The notes under the pieces are model-generated. The model saw only the letters and a list, made by a program, of their open reading frames with translations, ran no database searches and was not told the origin of the DNA. 64,000 nt of DNA from contig NZ_LBMG01000013.1 in NCBI RefSeq assembly GCF_001005315.1, positions 61,944 through 125,943 on the forward strand, read 5' to 3'. This document shows, in pieces, positions 26,012 to 36,058 of the stretch. The translations under genes were made by a program, and so were the position numbers. This DNA is from Kordia jejudonensis (GTDB taxonomy: Bacteria > Bacteroidota > Bacteroidia > Flavobacteriales > Flavobacteriaceae). The stretch's first letter is position 1; every line of letters starts with the position of its first letter.

Positions 26012-28960
26012 ATGAATATACAAAAGCTAAAATGTATTGCGATTTTCATAGTATTTCTTTTTCAAGGAATAACTATTCATGCACAAAACAAAGTCTCAGG
26101 AAAAGTAACGGACGCTAACGGAATCCCAATTCCAGGCGTTTCTGTTATTATAGAAGGTACAGACAAGGGCGATAGTACAAACTTTGATGGAATCTACAAT
26201 ATTACCTTCGAATTTGATGAAAACTCAGTCCTTGTATTCAGTTATGTAGGATTGAAAACAAAAAAAGTTCCTGTCAACAATCAAAGTACAATCAATGTTC
26301 AAATGGAAAATGATGTCAATGCGTTGGACGAAGTTGTAGTTGTCGGATATGGCTCGCAGCTCAAAAAAGACATTACAGGATCTGTATCTATCATTGATGG
26401 CGAAGCGTTTGAATCACGTCCAAACACACAAGTTGGCGCGTTACTACAAGGACAATCAGCAGGTGTACAAGTACTATCAAGTTCGGGAAAACCATCGGAA
26501 GGATTTAGCATTCGTATTCGTGGAACAAACTCCATCAATGCAGGAAGTGAACCTTTATATGTCGTAGATGGTGTACCAACCACTGACACACGATCGATCA
26601 ATCCAAGTGATATTGACACAATTACCGTTCTAAAAGATGCTTCTTCCACGGCAATATATGGTGCACAAGGTGCCAATGGTGTTGTCATCATCACTACCAA
26701 ACGCGGAACCACAACCAAACCAAAAATAAGTTTAGACATCTATACAGGATTTTCGCAAGTTTGGAACACATTACCAGTACTAAATGGAGAACAATACCGT
26801 GATTTAATGACGGAACTTGGACTCTCTACAAACTGGGACGATTTTACAGCAAGAACCGATTGGCAAGATGAAATCTTTCAAAATGGATTCTCGCAAAACT
26901 ATCAAATCTCAGTTTCAGGGAAATCAGAAAAAACAAACTACTTTGTATCTGCGGGATACATTTCACAAGAAGGCGCTGTACGAAGTGCTGAACTCGATCG
27001 TACAAACTTCAAAATAAATCTCGATCAAGAAATTAATGATTGGCTCAAAGTCGGAACGCGAATTGCCTATACACGTTACCGCGATGTAGATATAAATGAT
27101 AACAACAACGTGAATCAAGGTGGCGTTTTATTGGGCGCACTCACAACGCCTTCGATCATCGGAGTTTTCAATGACGACGGCATGTTTTCGAGCAATCCAT
27201 TTCAAAACTGGGAAAACCCTTTAGCAAGTACGGATGGTTTAGAACGCGAATTTAACAATCAACGTTTCTTAGGAAATCTTTACGCAGAAGCCAAGTTTCT
27301 AAACGATTTCACATACAAAATTAACTACGGAATCGATAACAGTAATGGCGTATTCGATTCATTTCTCGATCCATTCCGCACAGGATTTGGTGTCGCTATT
27401 GGCGGACAAGCCATCAACAATACAAACAAAACATCGTACTATATCATTGAAAATACACTGAGTTACAAAAAAATACTTGGAAAGCACAACATAGAAGGTT
27501 TAGTAGGTTCTGTAAATCAAAAATTTCGTTTTGAAGACAGTTCCATTCAAACCAGAAACTTTGCAAGTAATGCCGTTGCCACACCAAATGGCGGATCAGA
27601 ATTATTTGCAGCAACAGCTTTCAAATCTGAACGTGCAAACGCGTCATTTCTAAGTAGAATCAACTACAGTTACGACGACAAATACTTGCTAACAGCAAAC
27701 TTTAGAGCTGACGGATCAAGTGCTTTCGGACCCAATCAACGTTGGGGATACTTTCCATCATTCTCTCTAGGTTGGCGTGTTTCGAAGGAAAAATTCATTC
27801 CAGAAGATTCATTTATCAACGACCTAAAAATTAGAGCAGGTTGGGGAATTGTAGGAAACGATCAAATAGCAAACTATGCTTACCTTGGACGCATTGGAAA
27901 TGGTGCAAACTATCCGTTTGGCGGCGCTGTACAACCAGGAACATTTCCCGCATCAATAGAAAATTTAGAACTCAAATGGGAAGAATCTGAGCAAACCAAC
28001 ATAGGAATTGATGTTTCATTGTTTGACAACAGAATTAGCTTCACAGCAGACGCGTATATCAAAAATACGAGAGACTTACTATTAAATGCGCCATTGCCAA
28101 CGTCTACAGGGTTTAGTAGTGCCATTCAAAATGTTGGCGAACTGCAAAACAAAGGATTAGAATTCTCTGTAAACAGTGTCAATGTCAAAAACGACAATTT
28201 CTCATGGAATACAGGAATCAATATCTCGTTTAACGAAAATGAAGTCATTGATTTAGTTGGACAAGAAATTCTACAAGGTGGAATCGCTGGCGGTAGAGGA
28301 GAAGCAAGCATTGTGCGTGAAGGCGAAGCATTAGGTTCTTTATACGGATACATTTTTGGAGGTGTTGATCCAACTACGGGAAATGCTTTTTACATTGATA
28401 GAAATGGCGAATCAACTTTTACGCCAAGTCCAGAAGATAGAACCATCATTGGCGATGCAAATCCTGATTTCTTTTATGGAATCACAAATACAATCAACTA
28501 CAAAGGATTTGGTTTATTTGTATTTTTGCAAGGATCACAAGGAAACGATTTGCTCAACGCAACACGAATAGAAACAGAAGGAATGATTGACCCTAAAAAC
28601 CAATCAATTGCGGTATTAGATCGCTGGCAACAACCTGGCGATATCACAAACATTCCGCGCGCAAGCTTTGGAAACAGCGACAACTCACGTGTGTCAACGC
28701 GTTTCATTGAAGACGCTTCCTACCTTCGTTTCAAAGCCATAACACTGAGTTACAGCTTTTCTGAAAAACTATTAGAAACACTCAATATCAGTGGTTTAAA
28801 AGTATACGCTACAGGCGAAAACATATTTACAATAACCGAATATTCAGGATTTGATCCAGAAGTAAATGCTTTCGGCGGAAGCAACACCATTCGGGGAATT
28901 GACTTTGGAACCTATCCGCAAACGAGAAACCTAATATTTGGGCTAAATGTTACATTTTAA
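26012..28960 (+). CDS. SusC-like TonB-dependent transporter (second locus)
   Basis: The 982-residue protein has a signal peptide (ending IHAQ), a carboxypeptidase-like regulatory domain (KVSGKVTDANGIPIPGVSVI), DEVVVVGYGSQ, a plug (VDGVPTTDTRSINPSDIDTI) and a barrel ending in LIFGLNVTF. It is paired with the following susD. The two GH30 and one GH5 genes downstream suggest a beta-glucan oligosaccharide substrate, which is an inference from context. Confidence 0.92.
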   Translation: MNIQKLKCIAIFIVFLFQGITIHAQNKVSGKVTDANGIPIPGVSVIIEGTDKGDSTNFDGIYNITFEFDENSVLVFSYVGLKTKKVPVNNQSTINVQMENDVNALDEVVVVGYGSQLKKDITGSVSIIDGEAFESRPNTQVGALLQGQSAGVQVLSSSGKPSEGFSIRIRGTNSINAGSEPLYVVDGVPTTDTRSINPSDIDTITVLKDASSTAIYGAQGANGVVIITTKRGTTTKPKISLDIYTGFSQVWNTLPVLNGEQYRDLMTELGLSTNWDDFTARTDWQDEIFQNGFSQNYQISVSGKSEKTNYFVSAGYISQEGAVRSAELDRTNFKINLDQEINDWLKVGTRIAYTRYRDVDINDNNNVNQGGVLLGALTTPSIIGVFNDDGMFSSNPFQNWENPLASTDGLEREFNNQRFLGNLYAEAKFLNDFTYKINYGIDNSNGVFDSFLDPFRTGFGVAIGGQAINNTNKTSYYIIENTLSYKKILGKHNIEGLVGSVNQKFRFEDSSIQTRNFASNAVATPNGGSELFAATAFKSERANASFLSRINYSYDDKYLLTANFRADGSSAFGPNQRWGYFPSFSLGWRVSKEKFIPEDSFINDLKIRAGWGIVGNDQIANYAYLGRIGNGANYPFGGAVQPGTFPASIENLELKWEESEQTNIGIDVSLFDNRISFTADAYIKNTRDLLLNAPLPTSTGFSSAIQNVGELQNKGLEFSVNSVNVKNDNFSWNTGINISFNENEVIDLVGQEILQGGIAGGRGEASIVREGEALGSLYGYIFGGVDPTTGNAFYIDRNGESTFTPSPEDRTIIGDANPDFFYGITNTINYKGFGLFVFLQGSQGNDLLNATRIETEGMIDPKNQSIAVLDRWQQPGDITNIPRASFGNSDNSRVSTRFIEDASYLRFKAITLSYSFSEKLLETLNISGLKVYATGENIFTITEYSGFDPEVNAFGGSNTIRGIDFGTYPQTRNLIFGLNVTF

Positions 28961-28973
28961 AAAAAGCAACGGC

Positions 28974-30449
28974 ATGAAACATTATAAAAAAATCATCTAT
29001 CTCTTCATCAGCATTGCAATAATTTCGTGTAATGACTACTTAGACTTAGATCCAATTTCGGAAGAAACAAGTGGAAACGCCTACGAAACGGCAAGTCAAA
29101 TAGAAGCAGCTTTGGTTGGCGCGTACGAATCGTTTCAATCGTCAGAATACTATGTGTGGGACAATATACTATTTCAAGATGTTCGTTCCGATAACTGTTA
29201 TGCAGGCGGCGATAATCCTGAAATATTTCAAATAGATTTCATTGATATCGAACCAACACATTCGCGATTATTTACACATTGGTCAAACTTGTACAACGCC
29301 ATTTCAAAAGCAAATCTAGTCTTAGAACGTGTCGAAGAAATCAACGATCCGTTACTTACGGAAGAACGCAGAAACCAAATCAGAGGAGAAGCGTATTTCT
29401 TACGATCATATCACTATTTCACATTGGTAAAACTTTGGGGCGGCGTTCCGTTAATACTAAACACAATTACATCAACCGACAGTGGAAGCGTCAACGTTCC
29501 GCGTGCAACCATTGAAGAAGTATATGCGCAAATCACTTCAGACTTACAAACAGCCGCAAGTTTATTGCCCGATACATACGGAAATGATGCAAGTATCAAC
29601 AAAGCAAGAGCCACTTCTGGTGCCGCACATGCATTAGCTGCAAAAGCTTTTGCACAACAACCAAATGCAGATTATACGGCAGTTTTAAACCACATAGAAG
29701 CCTTAGAAAGCAGCGAAGCAAACTATGAACTTATTGCATACGAGCAGCTTTTCAATGGAAACAATTACAACAATGCAGAATCAATCATAGAAGTACAATA
29801 CTTAGGTGGAAACGAAGGAAACTTTGGTCCACAACTATTATTACCACCATCAATCAGTGGCGATACATGGCGAAAATTTGTCACACCATCAGTTGATTTA
29901 GTCAATGCGTTTGATGGAGAAGGCGATACCGTTCGAAAAAACGCTTCAATTCTCTTTGAACAAGTACAATGGGTTGATGAATTTTGGGGAAACACACAAG
30001 GAAGTACAATTCCATTTAGTTACAAATGGAAAAACGCAAACGGTTTTGCAAGTGCAGACAATACCTATTTATTACGCTATGGCGATATCGTTTTGCTCAA
30101 AGCAGAAGCCTACAACGAATTAACACAACTAGGAAATGCCATCACTGAAGTCAATAAAATTAGAAACAGAGCGCAATTGCCAAATCTGACAACAGCCCAA
30201 AGCAATTCGCAAGAAACGCTTCGAACTACAATACTAAAAGAACGCAGACTCGAATTATTTCAAGAAGGACAACGTTGGGACGATTTAGCACGTTACAACC
30301 GATTAGTTTCCACAATGAACAATCTTGTTGAAATTGATCTCAGAAATGGAAGTCCTGTCAATTACAACATGACAGCAGCAAAAAAACTATTACCAATTCC
30401 ACAGCAGGAACTCGATAGAAATCCTGCTTTAGTTCAAAATCCATTATAA
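28974..30449 (+). CDS. RagB/SusD surface glycan-binding lipoprotein (second locus)
   Basis: The 491-residue protein has a lipobox (AIISC) followed by NDYLDLDPISEE, a classic SusD start. The C-terminus has RLELFQEGQRWDDLARYNR and LLPIPQQELDRNPALVQNPL. The ATG at 28974 is chosen because the ATG at 28947 lies inside the susC gene and would add residues before the lipoprotein signal. It delivers oligosaccharide to the SusC barrel encoded just upstream. Confidence 0.92.
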   Translation: MKHYKKIIYLFISIAIISCNDYLDLDPISEETSGNAYETASQIEAALVGAYESFQSSEYYVWDNILFQDVRSDNCYAGGDNPEIFQIDFIDIEPTHSRLFTHWSNLYNAISKANLVLERVEEINDPLLTEERRNQIRGEAYFLRSYHYFTLVKLWGGVPLILNTITSTDSGSVNVPRATIEEVYAQITSDLQTAASLLPDTYGNDASINKARATSGAAHALAAKAFAQQPNADYTAVLNHIEALESSEANYELIAYEQLFNGNNYNNAESIIEVQYLGGNEGNFGPQLLLPPSISGDTWRKFVTPSVDLVNAFDGEGDTVRKNASILFEQVQWVDEFWGNTQGSTIPFSYKWKNANGFASADNTYLLRYGDIVLLKAEAYNELTQLGNAITEVNKIRNRAQLPNLTTAQSNSQETLRTTILKERRLELFQEGQRWDDLARYNRLVSTMNNLVEIDLRNGSPVNYNMTAAKKLLPIPQQELDRNPALVQNPL

Positions 30450-30459
30450 AATATTTGTT

Positions 30460-32184
30460 ATGAAAAAGAAATACATACACTTACTCACACTGTGCTTTTT
30501 AGCATTCGTTACCATGGTTTCTTGTGAAAAAGAAGAAAATTTACAGCCTGAAGGCGAATGGACATTGAGCGCACCAACAATTACTGCGCCAACGCTAGAA
30601 ACAAGTATAATTCTCGATGAAACTACGCCAAATGAAACCATTACATTTACATGGGAAGCGGCTGAATCATCAGCAGGATATGCCGTAACATACGAAGTAC
30701 TCATTGATACTTTAGGAACTACTGATTTCAGCACGCCAATGTTAACGACTGCATCTTCCAATAACGGAACTGAAACGTCTGTTTCTATAACCTATGAAAT
30801 GATCGATCAAATACTATCATTTTCAGGTTTTCAAGCAAATTCAGAAGCTACGGTTGCATTTGCAATAAAAACAAACAGCTTAAGTAAATCGAATATGGTT
30901 ATCGGAAGTATGAAAGTAACCCGATTTGAAAACGAAACCATTCCTACCAAAATATACATTTCAGGAACGGCAACGGAAAACAACAATAATCTTGCGGAAG
31001 CGATATTATTACGTCGTTTAACAGACGATAACGGATTGCCTTCCAACATTCACGAAGTATACACAAGTTTACGTGCAGGCGAAACCTACAAATTTTACAG
31101 CGAGCGTTCATTACCAGCATTACAGTACGGAGGAGTTGATGGAAACTTAGCACTATTTGGTGCTGGAATAGTTGCTGAAAACGAAGGACAATATCGAATC
31201 CGAATCAACTTAGATACCAATACTTACGAACTCTTCCAAATCAACTATTGGGGAATGGTTGGAACGCCCGTAAGTGGCGGTTGGGGCGGAGACGAACCGT
31301 TGGCATATCAAGGAAACGGCATCTGGAAAGCGTCTATAAACCTCGAAAATACTGGCGGATTTGTTTTTAGAGCAAACGGCGATTGGGGTTACTTACTAAA
31401 ACGAGTTACTGGAACGCCAAACACACTTGTATTGGAAAATGATGCGACAAGTCAAGGAGTTTCAATAGAAGACATTCCAAATGATCAAACAGGATTGTAC
31501 TTTGTTACGTTAGACCTTTCGGCAGAAAATTACAACTATACGTTTGAAGAAGACAATACGGTCATTGAACCGATTGCCACGCCAAGTCAACTATTTTTAT
31601 TTGAAAATGGCGTGATGATTCAGGAACTATCTAAAGATGGCGATGTATTTAGTACCAATGATTTCATTCCGATGCAAGCGAGCAATTCTTACACCTTAAA
31701 TAGTGCAATGGACGGTTCAGGAATTTCCTATTCAGTCAACGAAAATTTAGCGCAAAGCATAAATCCTGATGGCGATAGTGTTTCGGATACAATTACACTC
31801 TTAGAAAACAGTAATACTTTCACACTAGACAATGATAGAGCGTTGCGTTTCAATATTGATTTCAGTGTGCCGCAACTCAGTTGGACATATTATAATTTCA
31901 AGCTATTTCATTGGCAAATTTGGGATGATAGAGTGGAAAATCAAATGACATATTCACATCCAAATACATTTTCAATTACGGTAAACCTTACAGCAGGATA
32001 CGATAGCAAATTTATAAGTCCGTGGGATTTCGATTTAGGAAGCGACAATCCAACCGCATTGACAGGAAACTTAATCAATGGTGGCGGATCTAATCTGTTG
32101 AATATCAATACTGACGGTTCATATACAGTAACCATTACGCTTGCAAATGATTATCAATCAGGAACCTACGAATTTATTCAATAA
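30460..32184 (+). CDS. SusE/SusF-like outer-membrane lipoprotein
   Basis: The 574-residue protein has a lipobox (TMVSC), an N-terminal SusE-type Ig-like domain (about 35-140, APTITAPTLETSIILDE ... TFTWEAAESSAGYAVTYEVLID) and several starch-binding-type beta domains (for example YWGMVGTPVSGGWGGDEPL and GIWKASINL). SusE/F proteins bind glycan at the surface but do not cut it. It follows susD by 10 bp. The four-domain length suggests several binding sites in a row. Confidence 0.82.
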   Translation: MKKKYIHLLTLCFLAFVTMVSCEKEENLQPEGEWTLSAPTITAPTLETSIILDETTPNETITFTWEAAESSAGYAVTYEVLIDTLGTTDFSTPMLTTASSNNGTETSVSITYEMIDQILSFSGFQANSEATVAFAIKTNSLSKSNMVIGSMKVTRFENETIPTKIYISGTATENNNNLAEAILLRRLTDDNGLPSNIHEVYTSLRAGETYKFYSERSLPALQYGGVDGNLALFGAGIVAENEGQYRIRINLDTNTYELFQINYWGMVGTPVSGGWGGDEPLAYQGNGIWKASINLENTGGFVFRANGDWGYLLKRVTGTPNTLVLENDATSQGVSIEDIPNDQTGLYFVTLDLSAENYNYTFEEDNTVIEPIATPSQLFLFENGVMIQELSKDGDVFSTNDFIPMQASNSYTLNSAMDGSGISYSVNENLAQSINPDGDSVSDTITLLENSNTFTLDNDRALRFNIDFSVPQLSWTYYNFKLFHWQIWDDRVENQMTYSHPNTFSITVNLTAGYDSKFISPWDFDLGSDNPTALTGNLINGGGSNLLNINTDGSYTVTITLANDYQSGTYEFIQ

Positions 32185-32203
32185 AAAAACAAGACTAAAA
32201 AAA

Positions 32204-33643
32204 ATGAAATTATATACTCTAAACAGCATGAAGTTTTTGATGTTTGCCTTGTCGTTTTCTTTCTTTTCAGCATGTAGCGATGATGAAATGCCAACATATG
32301 AACCACCAACACAAGCCGAAGTTGGTGTGGATTTCTACATGACAACGCCCGACAAATCAAGCTTGATTACGTTGCAAGATAACAACATATTTCCGTTGTC
32401 GGATAACAACAATCCAACCATTTCCATCAGTGAAAACGATACTTTCCAACAAATGGATGGTTTTGGATTTTCGCTCACAGGCGGAAGTGCGCAACTCATC
32501 AATAACATGTCTTCAGGCGCAAGAAGTAATTTACTCAACGAACTCTTTGGCAATGGCGCAGATGATATTGCGACTTCATACTTGCGAATCAGTATTGGCG
32601 CGTCCGATTTAGATGCAAATGTATTTAGTTACAACGATGTGCCAGCTGGTCAAACAGATGTGAATTTGGACAACTTTTCCATCAATCCAGACATGGCAAA
32701 CCTAATTCCTGTATTGCAAGAAATCTTGGCTATCAATCCAAACATAAAAATTTTGGCAACACCTTGGTCGGCGCCAACTTGGATGAAAACTAACGAAAAC
32801 TCTGTTGGAGGCGAATTGCGAACAGAATATTATGGAACGTATGCAAATTACTTTGTAAAATACATTCAGGCAATGGAAGCGCAAGGAATTACAATTGATG
32901 CAATTACGGTACAAAACGAACCTGAAAATCCATTCAACAATCCAAGCATGGTGATGTCTGCCGCACAGCAAATCGATTTCATTGGAAATCATTTAGGTGC
33001 CGCTTTCGCGAATGCAAACATCACAACCAAAATCATTGCGTTTGATCATAATCCAGACAATACAAACTATCCGATTGCGGTATTAAACAACGCTAACGCT
33101 AATAGTTATATTGACGGTTCTGCCTTTCATTTATACGCGGGACAAATTAATAACTTAAGTTTGGTACACAACGCACATCCTGATAAAAATATCTATTTCA
33201 CGGAACAATGGATAGAAGCTCCAGGCGATTTTCAAGAAGATATTCGTTGGCATTTCAGAGAATTGATGATTGGCGCGCCACGAAATTGGAGTAAAAATGT
33301 ATTGCAATGGAACTTAGCGGCAAATCCAAGTAATGGTCCGTTTACGGATGGCGGTTGTACAGCATGTTTAGGAGCCGTAACAATTGATGGCAACGATGTT
33401 ACTCGAAATTCTGCGTATTACATTGTAGCACAAGTAGCAAAATTTGTACCTGTCAATTCCACACGAATTGGTTCTAATTACTTAACAGATCTTCCAAATG
33501 TGGCATACAAAACTCCTAGCGGGAAAATTGTGGTCATCGTTTTAAATAATACAGACACTCAGAAAAATTTTAACATCAATGTACAAGCCGAACCTGTTTC
33601 TACAGTATTGCCTGCGGGATCAGTAGGAACCTATGTTTGGTAA
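32204..33643 (+). CDS. GH30 glycoside hydrolase, lipoprotein
   Basis: The 479-residue protein has a lipobox (FFSAC) and a GH30 (beta/alpha)8 barrel plus beta-sandwich. PWSAPTWMKTN is a family signature. The acid/base is E239 in VQNEPENP and the nucleophile is E334 in YFTEQW. GH30 includes beta-1,6-glucanases and beta-glucosidases. Here the SusCD context and a second GH30 point to a beta-glucan. The ATG at 32204 is preferred over one at 32141, which lies inside the previous gene. Confidence 0.88.
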   Translation: MKLYTLNSMKFLMFALSFSFFSACSDDEMPTYEPPTQAEVGVDFYMTTPDKSSLITLQDNNIFPLSDNNNPTISISENDTFQQMDGFGFSLTGGSAQLINNMSSGARSNLLNELFGNGADDIATSYLRISIGASDLDANVFSYNDVPAGQTDVNLDNFSINPDMANLIPVLQEILAINPNIKILATPWSAPTWMKTNENSVGGELRTEYYGTYANYFVKYIQAMEAQGITIDAITVQNEPENPFNNPSMVMSAAQQIDFIGNHLGAAFANANITTKIIAFDHNPDNTNYPIAVLNNANANSYIDGSAFHLYAGQINNLSLVHNAHPDKNIYFTEQWIEAPGDFQEDIRWHFRELMIGAPRNWSKNVLQWNLAANPSNGPFTDGGCTACLGAVTIDGNDVTRNSAYYIVAQVAKFVPVNSTRIGSNYLTDLPNVAYKTPSGKIVVIVLNNTDTQKNFNINVQAEPVSTVLPAGSVGTYVW

Positions 33644-33660
33644 GTAAAACCTACACACAA

Positions 33661-35133
33661 ATGAACATAAAAAATACGATAATTGCCGTAGCAGCATTGC
33701 TACTGGCCTCATGCGCTAATGACGTTACTCAACCTGAAAAAAAGCAGGAAAATGTTGCAAAAACAGCATTTCAAGCTACCAAAGCAACGTTGTATACAAC
33801 CGCTGAAAATTCAAGTTTACGTTTAGCAAATGAAGGCGAATTTCGTTTTGTAAATACAACACAACCTCTAGAAACGGAAGTGGCAGTATTTGTCAATCCT
33901 TCAAAGAAATTTCAAACGTTTTTAGGAATTGGTGGCGCAATTACGGACGCTTCCGCAGAAGTGTTTTCAAAATTATCGAAGGACAAGCAGGAAGAATTTT
34001 TAAACGCGTATTATACTGAAAACGGCATCAATTACAATATTATCCGAACCAGTATTCACAGTAGTGATTTTGGCTTGGGAAGCTTTACATACATTGATGA
34101 AGGCGACGAAAAACTAGAAACGTTTTCGATAGCGAAAGACAAGGAAAAACGCATTCCGATGATCAAAAGAGCAACGGCACTTATTGAAGACGATTTGGTG
34201 TTTTATGCAAGTCCTTGGAGTCCGCCAGCATTTATGAAAACGAACAATCACATGCTAAAAGGTGGAAAATTGTTGCCAAAATATTATCAAACTTGGGCAG
34301 ATTATTTTGTGAAATTCATCAAAGCGTATGAAGCAGAAGGTATTCCAGTTTGGGGCGTAACGATTCAAAATGAACCAATGGCAACACAACGTTGGGAATC
34401 TTGTATTTATTCAGCAGAAGAAGAACGAGATTTTTTGAAAAATAACTTAGGACCAACTTTTGAAAAAAATGGTTTGGGCGATAAAAATATTGTGGTTTGG
34501 GATCATAACCGCGATTTAATTTCACACAGAGCAAACACGATTTTTGAAGATCCAGAAGCGGCAAAATATGCTTGGGGAATTGGTTTTCATTGGTATGAAA
34601 CATGGACTGGCGGCGATGCAAAATATGAAAACTTAGGAAACATCAACGCTTCATTTCCAACCAAAAACTTACTATTTACAGAAGGTTGTCAAGAAAAGTT
34701 TGACGAACAAGAATACCAACGTTGGTCAAATGCGGAACGCTACGGAAACTCTATGATTAACGACTTTAACAATGGAACTGTGGGTTGGACAGATTGGAAT
34801 ATTTTGTTAGATCATACAGGTGGACCAAATCATGTACAGAACTTTTGTTTTGCGCCAATTCATGCAGATACGCGCACAAACGAACTCATATACACGCCAT
34901 CGTACTATTACATTGGACACTTTTCAAAATTCATCAAACCGAATGCAAAACGTGTAAGTACCACAACCAGTAGAAGTACGCTAGAAAGTACGTCTTTTCA
35001 AAATACGGATGGAACTATTACTACAGTAGTCATGAACAAAACTGACGAAAAAATCAATTATAAACTTATTGTAGGCGCAAAAGAACTCAAGTTTTCAATT
35101 GATGCGCATGCGATTCAATCTTTAATTTATTAA
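33661..35133 (+). CDS. second GH30 glycoside hydrolase, lipoprotein
   Basis: The 490-residue protein has a lipobox (LLASC) and the GH30 signatures FLGIGGAITDASAEVF and PWSPPAFMKTN. The acid/base is E238 in IQNEPMATQ and the nucleophile is E341 in LFTEGCQE. It is well diverged from the GH30 encoded just upstream, so the pair probably divides labour (for example endo- versus exo-acting). The start at 33661 places the lipoprotein signal at the N-terminus. An upstream ATG at 33637 overlaps the previous gene. Confidence 0.9.
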   Translation: MNIKNTIIAVAALLLASCANDVTQPEKKQENVAKTAFQATKATLYTTAENSSLRLANEGEFRFVNTTQPLETEVAVFVNPSKKFQTFLGIGGAITDASAEVFSKLSKDKQEEFLNAYYTENGINYNIIRTSIHSSDFGLGSFTYIDEGDEKLETFSIAKDKEKRIPMIKRATALIEDDLVFYASPWSPPAFMKTNNHMLKGGKLLPKYYQTWADYFVKFIKAYEAEGIPVWGVTIQNEPMATQRWESCIYSAEEERDFLKNNLGPTFEKNGLGDKNIVVWDHNRDLISHRANTIFEDPEAAKYAWGIGFHWYETWTGGDAKYENLGNINASFPTKNLLFTEGCQEKFDEQEYQRWSNAERYGNSMINDFNNGTVGWTDWNILLDHTGGPNHVQNFCFAPIHADTRTNELIYTPSYYYIGHFSKFIKPNAKRVSTTTSRSTLESTSFQNTDGTITTVVMNKTDEKINYKLIVGAKELKFSIDAHAIQSLIY

Positions 35134-35150
35134 TCTAAAAAAAAACAATT

Positions 35151-35984
35151 ATGAAGAAAAATTACATACAAAAAGTTCAATGTTTAGCAATTGCTTTGGT
35201 GTTTAGCACGATCGCTTTCGCGCAAATTATCACAGACGGAACGTATAAAATTTTAAATACAGTTCATAATGAAGTGATGAGTGTCAATACACTTCCGCCA
35301 GGCGATCCAGGAAATCCTGATAATTTAGTGGTTGGAAGAGCGCAAATGGCGACAAATAACACCAACGATGATTTTCAACTTTGGACATTTACACATCAAG
35401 GAAACGACGTATACAAAATTCAGAATGTAGGCGATAGTTCATTTTTAGGAATAAAAGACGGTTGGTGTGGCGTTTTTGGCGATGTACAAACAGGTTTTGC
35501 AATGACAAGCGATTATGTAGAATTTAAAATTTCAGCGGGTTCTATAGCAAATAGTTATGTTTTTGAAATCGCTTTTGATGCTTTCTGCAATTTTGGTTCT
35601 ACAAATGTGCCAATCAAAGCATTTGATATTGATGGCGGAAATTCAGGAGGAAAATTACAAACTTTTGATGTAGATACGACAAATCCAAATCAGCAGTTTC
35701 AAATTGTAACAGCGGCAAGTTTAAGCGTAAACGAAGTTGCAAAAAGTGATTTTAAGGCAATTTACAATCAAACACAACGTACTGTTGCATTCAATAGTGT
35801 CGATTCATCTGAGAACAATTTGAAAATTAAAGTATTTGATGTGAATGGTAGCACCTTAAAAATGATAGAAAATACATCCATTACGAACCTACAAATTGAT
35901 TTCAATTCCATGGCAAATGGACTTTATTTCATTCAAATAGAGCGTGGAAATTCTCGTGATGTAAAGAAGGTACTTATTTTTTAA
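35151..35984 (+). CDS. ricin-type lectin with T9SS sorting domain
   Basis: The 277-residue protein has a Sec signal (ending AFAQ), a ricin-like beta-trefoil (about 28-185, with repeated QLWTF / QQFQIV type motifs) and a C-terminal type A sorting domain (about 200-277, with NGLYFIQIERG). It has no catalytic signature. It is likely a secreted or surface carbohydrate-binding protein that helps hold the locus substrate. The gene is in line with the GH30 genes (17-bp gap). Confidence 0.75.
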   Translation: MKKNYIQKVQCLAIALVFSTIAFAQIITDGTYKILNTVHNEVMSVNTLPPGDPGNPDNLVVGRAQMATNNTNDDFQLWTFTHQGNDVYKIQNVGDSSFLGIKDGWCGVFGDVQTGFAMTSDYVEFKISAGSIANSYVFEIAFDAFCNFGSTNVPIKAFDIDGGNSGGKLQTFDVDTTNPNQQFQIVTAASLSVNEVAKSDFKAIYNQTQRTVAFNSVDSSENNLKIKVFDVNGSTLKMIENTSITNLQIDFNSMANGLYFIQIERGNSRDVKKVLIF

Positions 35985-36058
35985 ATACTGCATTTTATGT
36001 GTTGAATTTTAAAATCTAAATAACCAAAACCTACCAAAACCACCAAAAACCAAGAATT

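Noticed and set aside
32141..32203. Upstream starts of the first GH30 gene (also 33637 for the second GH30 and 28947 for the second SusD)
   Set aside because: Each overlaps the previous gene and would push the lipoprotein signal away from the N-terminus.
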